DNA of 64,000 bases from Flavobacterium cerinum (lineage in GTDB: Bacteria > Bacteroidota > Bacteroidia > Flavobacteriales > Flavobacteriaceae): contig NZ_SBII01000013.1 in assembly GCF_004028155.1 (NCBI RefSeq), positions 62,001-126,000 of the forward strand, given 5' to 3'. Below the pieces are notes generated by a model. That model saw only the letters and a list, made by a program, of their open reading frames with translations, was not told the DNA's origin and did no database searches. Each line of letters opens with the position of its first letter. Positions within the stretch are counted from its first letter, which is position 1. Positions 60,775 through 64,000 of this stretch are shown here, piece after piece. The position numbers were made by a program, and so were the translations under genes.

Positions 60775-63700
60775 TTATTTTTTCACAATTATCTTATTAA
60801 TAGTTTCATTGGCATTTTGCAGCGTAATAAAATAACTGCCTGCTTCAAATGCTGTCAGATCGATCTGATTTGTATTTTGTGGTGTAACCGAAGCTTTATG
60901 GATCAATTGCCCCAAAGCATTATAAATAGTGATATCAAATTTATTTTCATCATATCCTCTAAAGTCGATATTAAAAATACCCTCAGACGGGTTAGGGTAA
61001 ATTGAAATACCACGTTTATTATGAATTTCCTGTAATGAATTTCCCTGTTCAGGGTTAATCATTCCCTGCATGTTTGTTTGGGTTGGAATAATTCTTGTTA
61101 TACGATTTGCTTGAGCTAAATTATAGGTGTCAAATGCTCCTCCGATGATCACTTTTCCATCATCTTGTCTTTTTAATGCATATACATCAGTACCAGGGCC
61201 ATAACCGCCAACAAAACTGTTATCTACAATTCCTGTACTAGATGTTCTTGTAAAGTAATGTGAGCTACTATTATTGTTGAAGTATGAAAATTCGCCACCA
61301 ATATACACCTGACCTGTTATTGGATCAACATCAACTGCCCATATTCTTGTGCCAACGGGAGATCCTGTTCCTGTAAAAGAAGGGTCAATATTACCTCCGG
61401 ATGATAATCGAACAATATTGTTTTTACCGGAATTATTAAAATTACTAAACAGGCCATATAAAAAAATTCGGCCATCTTTTTGTAAAAATAGGTTAACATC
61501 ATCTTCACTAACTACAGATATTGAGTTTGAAGAATTGAAAGACGGGTCAATATTGCCTGATGCATCTAATCGCCCTATTTTATTCATCGGTTGCCCTTTA
61601 TAACCAGTAAATACTCCTCCTGTAAGGATTTTTCCATCCGGCTGTATTACTATTGAATTTGGACCCTGGCCTATAAAACCACTACCAGGATCAAAACTAG
61701 GATCTAATGCCCCGTTAGGATATAATCTTGCTATACCGTTTCTTGTAACGCCATCATATTTATTAAATCTTCCACCAATTATTATTCTTCCATCATTTTG
61801 AATGGCTACCGCTGTTATGGCTGCATTTGGATTAATCCATGATACCCCAGATCCACTGGAAAAAGAAAGGTCTGGATTTCCGTTTTCCAATAATCTGGTA
61901 ATATGTTTTGCAGGTACTCCGCTAAAAACATCAAATTCTCCAGCTACTATTATTCTGTCATTGGGTTGAATTGCTATTGCTTGAAGCGAAACAGCAGTAC
62001 CACTGAGATAGGCTCCAGACGGGTTAAATGATTGATCTAAAGTGAGGTCATTATTTAACCTTGCAATTCCATTTACAGGAATATAATTATAATGTTTAAA
62101 AATCCCCGCAATTATAATCTTACTACTACTTTGAGTCTTGATATGATATACATTATGATCAGCTCTCACTCCAGGCTGGCTTGGAGGCGTTGTTACGGTT
62201 ATAGTTACTACAGCTGTTACACAAGAGTTACACGAAGCATCAGAACTACATATTTTATAAGTTAATGTGTAAATTCCTATAGGTACTGCAGATGAAACAT
62301 TTATAGCTGTTCCATTTAAAGTTATGTTAGGATGCGATGTATTTATTACTGTAATATTTACATTGGATAGGGTTGCTGCAGAGCCAAAATAACTATCGTT
62401 TAAAAGTATATTGCTCACAGCGGTAGAGTTAGTATTTACCAGAACTGTACCTGAATCATTATTTGCAATAAGATCCTGAAGTGTAATTTTAAATGTAGCA
62501 GTATCACAATTTAATGTACTTGGAGTGCAAATAGTATAGTTAAAAGTATATGTTCCTGCAGGAGTCCCGGCCGGAATTGTAACGATACCTGTGTTAGTAT
62601 TAAAAGAAAACGGAGATGTACCTGATAAAGTTACTTTAACGTTGTTGAAAATTTGATCAACAGGAATTCCAGCCTGAGTATCATTTGCCAATACGTTATG
62701 AGTGATTTCATTACAATTTTTGGCTATTACTGTATCGTCTATTGCATTTATAGTAGGCCAATTTACTTTAATTGTAACTTTAGCTGTTTTACAGTCACCA
62801 CAACCTGTTTTAGGGCACAATGTATATGAGAATGTATATGTTCCGGGAAGAGCATTTGCGCTTACAGTTATTGTTCCTGTAGCTGTGCTAAAATTTATAC
62901 CGGTCGCAATAGGATTAGGTGTTGAAGTTGTTATATTTACATCTGAAACTGTTGGTTTTACACCGTTCAAGTAATCATTGTTCAATACATTAATTGAGTT
63001 TGGAGAGCCATTTTGTATAACATTGAACGTGTCGTTATTAGCAATAAGATTGTTAACTGATTTTCCTTTTAGTTTTGCTAAATTATTTCGGGCGTAACCA
63101 TCATAAGCGTCAAAAGGACCTACAACAAAAATATCCTGATTTAAATCCAATATACCATCCCCGGCTGGGTAAGAAGAACCTCCCACTCCGGGAACAAAAC
63201 ATAGATCTAAGGAACCATTTGTGTTTAATCGGGCAACGTTTGCCCGTGCAACTGAACTGATAGATTGAAATCCTCCTATTATGACTATTTTTCCAGTAGC
63301 CTGCAAAAGTATTTTTTCAATATCATAAAAAGGCTCGTCGATGCTGTGGCTAAACCCAGTGTCTAATGTACCATCAGCGTTTATTCGTAGCAAATTCTTT
63401 TTGCCACTTGGACTATGAACAAATCCTCCCCCTATAAGTATTTTGCCGTCACTTTGCAATGCAATTGTTTTTATTGTATTACTAGGGGGCGTGTTTAAAC
63501 CTGCGAAATTAAAGCTACTTAAATTGCCATTAGAGTCCAATTTAATAATATCGTTTCTTAAAATTGAATTATATGAAAGAAAATTACCTGCAACAAAAAT
63601 ATTACCACTACTATCAACTTCGATGTCAAAAACCTGACCTGAGGTAGTTATTCCGTTTTGCCCAAAATTAAAAGAAGTATCAATAGCTCCAGTAATTTTA

Positions 63701-64000
63701 TTAAGGCAATATAAACGGCTTAAATTACCATTATTTCCGGCCCATCTTTCACCGCCGATTAAAATTCTTCCGTCTGGAAGCTGTGCCATAGCTTTAATCC
63801 ATAAACCATCGGGAATAGAAGTTGTAAAGTTTGGATCTACTGCTCCAGTTGTTGAAGATATCCGGATGATTGTTGGGTTAGCAGCATATTGATTATCAAT
63901 AGTTGCAATTAAGATATCATTATTACTCTGACTAAATATCTGAACTACATTGTTTAGTGAAGGGCCTATAGTAGTTACTGTACCCGCTGGAGTGATTTTT
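60775..64000 (-). CDS. Large T9SS-exported delta-60-repeat (beta-propeller) protein, 3' part
   Basis: The frame is open to the right edge, so the start is outside the window; at least 1074 residues are visible. From the right edge it has five or more delta-60 repeats of the form 'DGKILIGGxFxxYxGxxxNxIaRLnxdGslDxsF'. These are followed by three Ig/cadherin-like domains (about 290 residues in all) with the pattern 'vNND...NvLNND...GTYTFsYtlC...C..A.vtI.V', then exactly seven more delta-60 repeats, a number that suits a seven-bladed propeller. The C-terminus (ISIYPNPSEGIFNIDF, YNALGQLIHKASV, AGSYFITLQNA, INKIIVKK) is a T9SS type A sorting domain. The protein should be secreted across the outer membrane and anchored or released; its ligand is unknown. 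Confidence 0.93.
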   Translation of the reverse strand, partial: KITPAGTVTTIGPSLNNVVQIFSQSNNDILIATIDNQYAANPTIIRISSTTGAVDPNFTTSIPDGLWIKAMAQLPDGRILIGGERWAGNNGNLSRLYCLNKITGAIDTSFNFGQNGITTSGQVFDIEVDSSGNIFVAGNFLSYNSILRNDIIKLDSNGNLSSFNFAGLNTPPSNTIKTIALQSDGKILIGGGFVHSPSGKKNLLRINADGTLDTGFSHSIDEPFYDIEKILLQATGKIVIIGGFQSISSVARANVARLNTNGSLDLCFVPGVGGSSYPAGDGILDLNQDIFVVGPFDAYDGYARNNLAKLKGKSVNNLIANNDTFNVIQNGSPNSINVLNNDYLNGVKPTVSDVNITTSTPNPIATGINFSTATGTITVSANALPGTYTFSYTLCPKTGCGDCKTAKVTIKVNWPTINAIDDTVIAKNCNEITHNVLANDTQAGIPVDQIFNNVKVTLSGTSPFSFNTNTGIVTIPAGTPAGTYTFNYTICTPSTLNCDTATFKITLQDLIANNDSGTVLVNTNSTAVSNILLNDSYFGSAATLSNVNITVINTSHPNITLNGTAINVSSAVPIGIYTLTYKICSSDASCNSCVTAVVTITVTTPPSQPGVRADHNVYHIKTQSSSKIIIAGIFKHYNYIPVNGIARLNNDLTLDQSFNPSGAYLSGTAVSLQAIAIQPNDRIIVAGEFDVFSGVPAKHITRLLENGNPDLSFSSGSGVSWINPNAAITAVAIQNDGRIIIGGRFNKYDGVTRNGIARLYPNGALDPSFDPGSGFIGQGPNSIVIQPDGKILTGGVFTGYKGQPMNKIGRLDASGNIDPSFNSSNSISVVSEDDVNLFLQKDGRIFLYGLFSNFNNSGKNNIVRLSSGGNIDPSFTGTGSPVGTRIWAVDVDPITGQVYIGGEFSYFNNNSSSHYFTRTSSTGIVDNSFVGGYGPGTDVYALKRQDDGKVIIGGAFDTYNLAQANRITRIIPTQTNMQGMINPEQGNSLQEIHNKRGISIYPNPSEGIFNIDFRGYDENKFDITIYNALGQLIHKASVTPQNTNQIDLTAFEAGSYFITLQNANETINKIIVKK

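Overview
The window is about 64 kb of low-GC chromosomal DNA from a member of the Flavobacteriaceae, most likely Flavobacterium or a close relative. The sequence evidence is a GldI gliding-motility lipoprotein, a Bacteroidetes type IX secretion (T9SS) C-terminal signal, many small lipoproteins, short Bacteroidetes-type -7 boxes (TAnnTTTG), a near absence of Shine-Dalgarno sequences, and families typical of the group (DUF4919, DUF4920, LETM1-related biofilm protein, LysM/PBP1 fusion). I found 62 protein-coding genes, two of them cut by the window edges. There are no rRNA or tRNA genes, CRISPR arrays, insertion sequences or obvious prophage genes. Coding density is high, and no gene-free stretch exceeds about 300 bases.

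Layout. 1-7 kb: start of a secreted beta-helix-type protein, a hypothetical gene, then a leftward block with a dual cyclophilin/FKBP isomerase, gldI and an NrnA-like DHH phosphoesterase, followed by VOC-family, DUF4919, glycine-rich-domain and TIMP-like proteins. 7-21.5 kb: a mostly rightward housekeeping stretch with guaA, two LysM proteins, OsmC, pyrG, yidC, mnmA, tatD-like and tcdA. Two poorly conserved genes sit between mnmA and tatD and are bracketed by a duplicated terminator/promoter element. 21.5-29.8 kb: leftward envelope genes (SRPBCC/GyrI-like protein; LpoB-like lipoprotein with its COG3014 TPR partner), then a TPR histidine kinase/NarL response regulator module with two unknown partners. 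29.8-41.6 kb: MazG-like protein, ilvE, a DUF4920/CxxCH/mnmD operon, divergent oxyR and dps, a SulP transporter with beta-carbonic anhydrase, and stress-type lipoproteins. 41.7-52.8 kb: a four-gene beta-oxidation operon led by a MarR regulator, a lipoprotein, a DUF3095 cyclase-like protein with KptA, and a long-chain acyl-CoA synthetase. 52.9-64 kb: an LTA-synthase-like protein overlapping a CX5R phosphatase, purL, and a very large T9SS-exported beta-propeller protein that runs off the right edge.

Functional themes. Nucleotide synthesis is represented by guaA, pyrG and purL, and fatty-acid degradation by MarR, FadN-like, thiolase, acyl-CoA dehydrogenase and FadD. tRNA/RNA modification genes are mnmA and mnmD (both acting on the wobble uridine), tcdA and kptA. 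Envelope biogenesis genes are yidC, lpoB-like, LysM/PBP1 and the LTA-synthase-like gene.

No single spectacular new system is evident. The least explained items are the kptA/DUF3095 pair, the kinase-linked Cys-rich protein, the LTA-synthase/phosphatase pair, and a set of promoters so close to the ATG that leaderless transcription is predicted. All functional calls come from reading motifs by eye; no database search was run.
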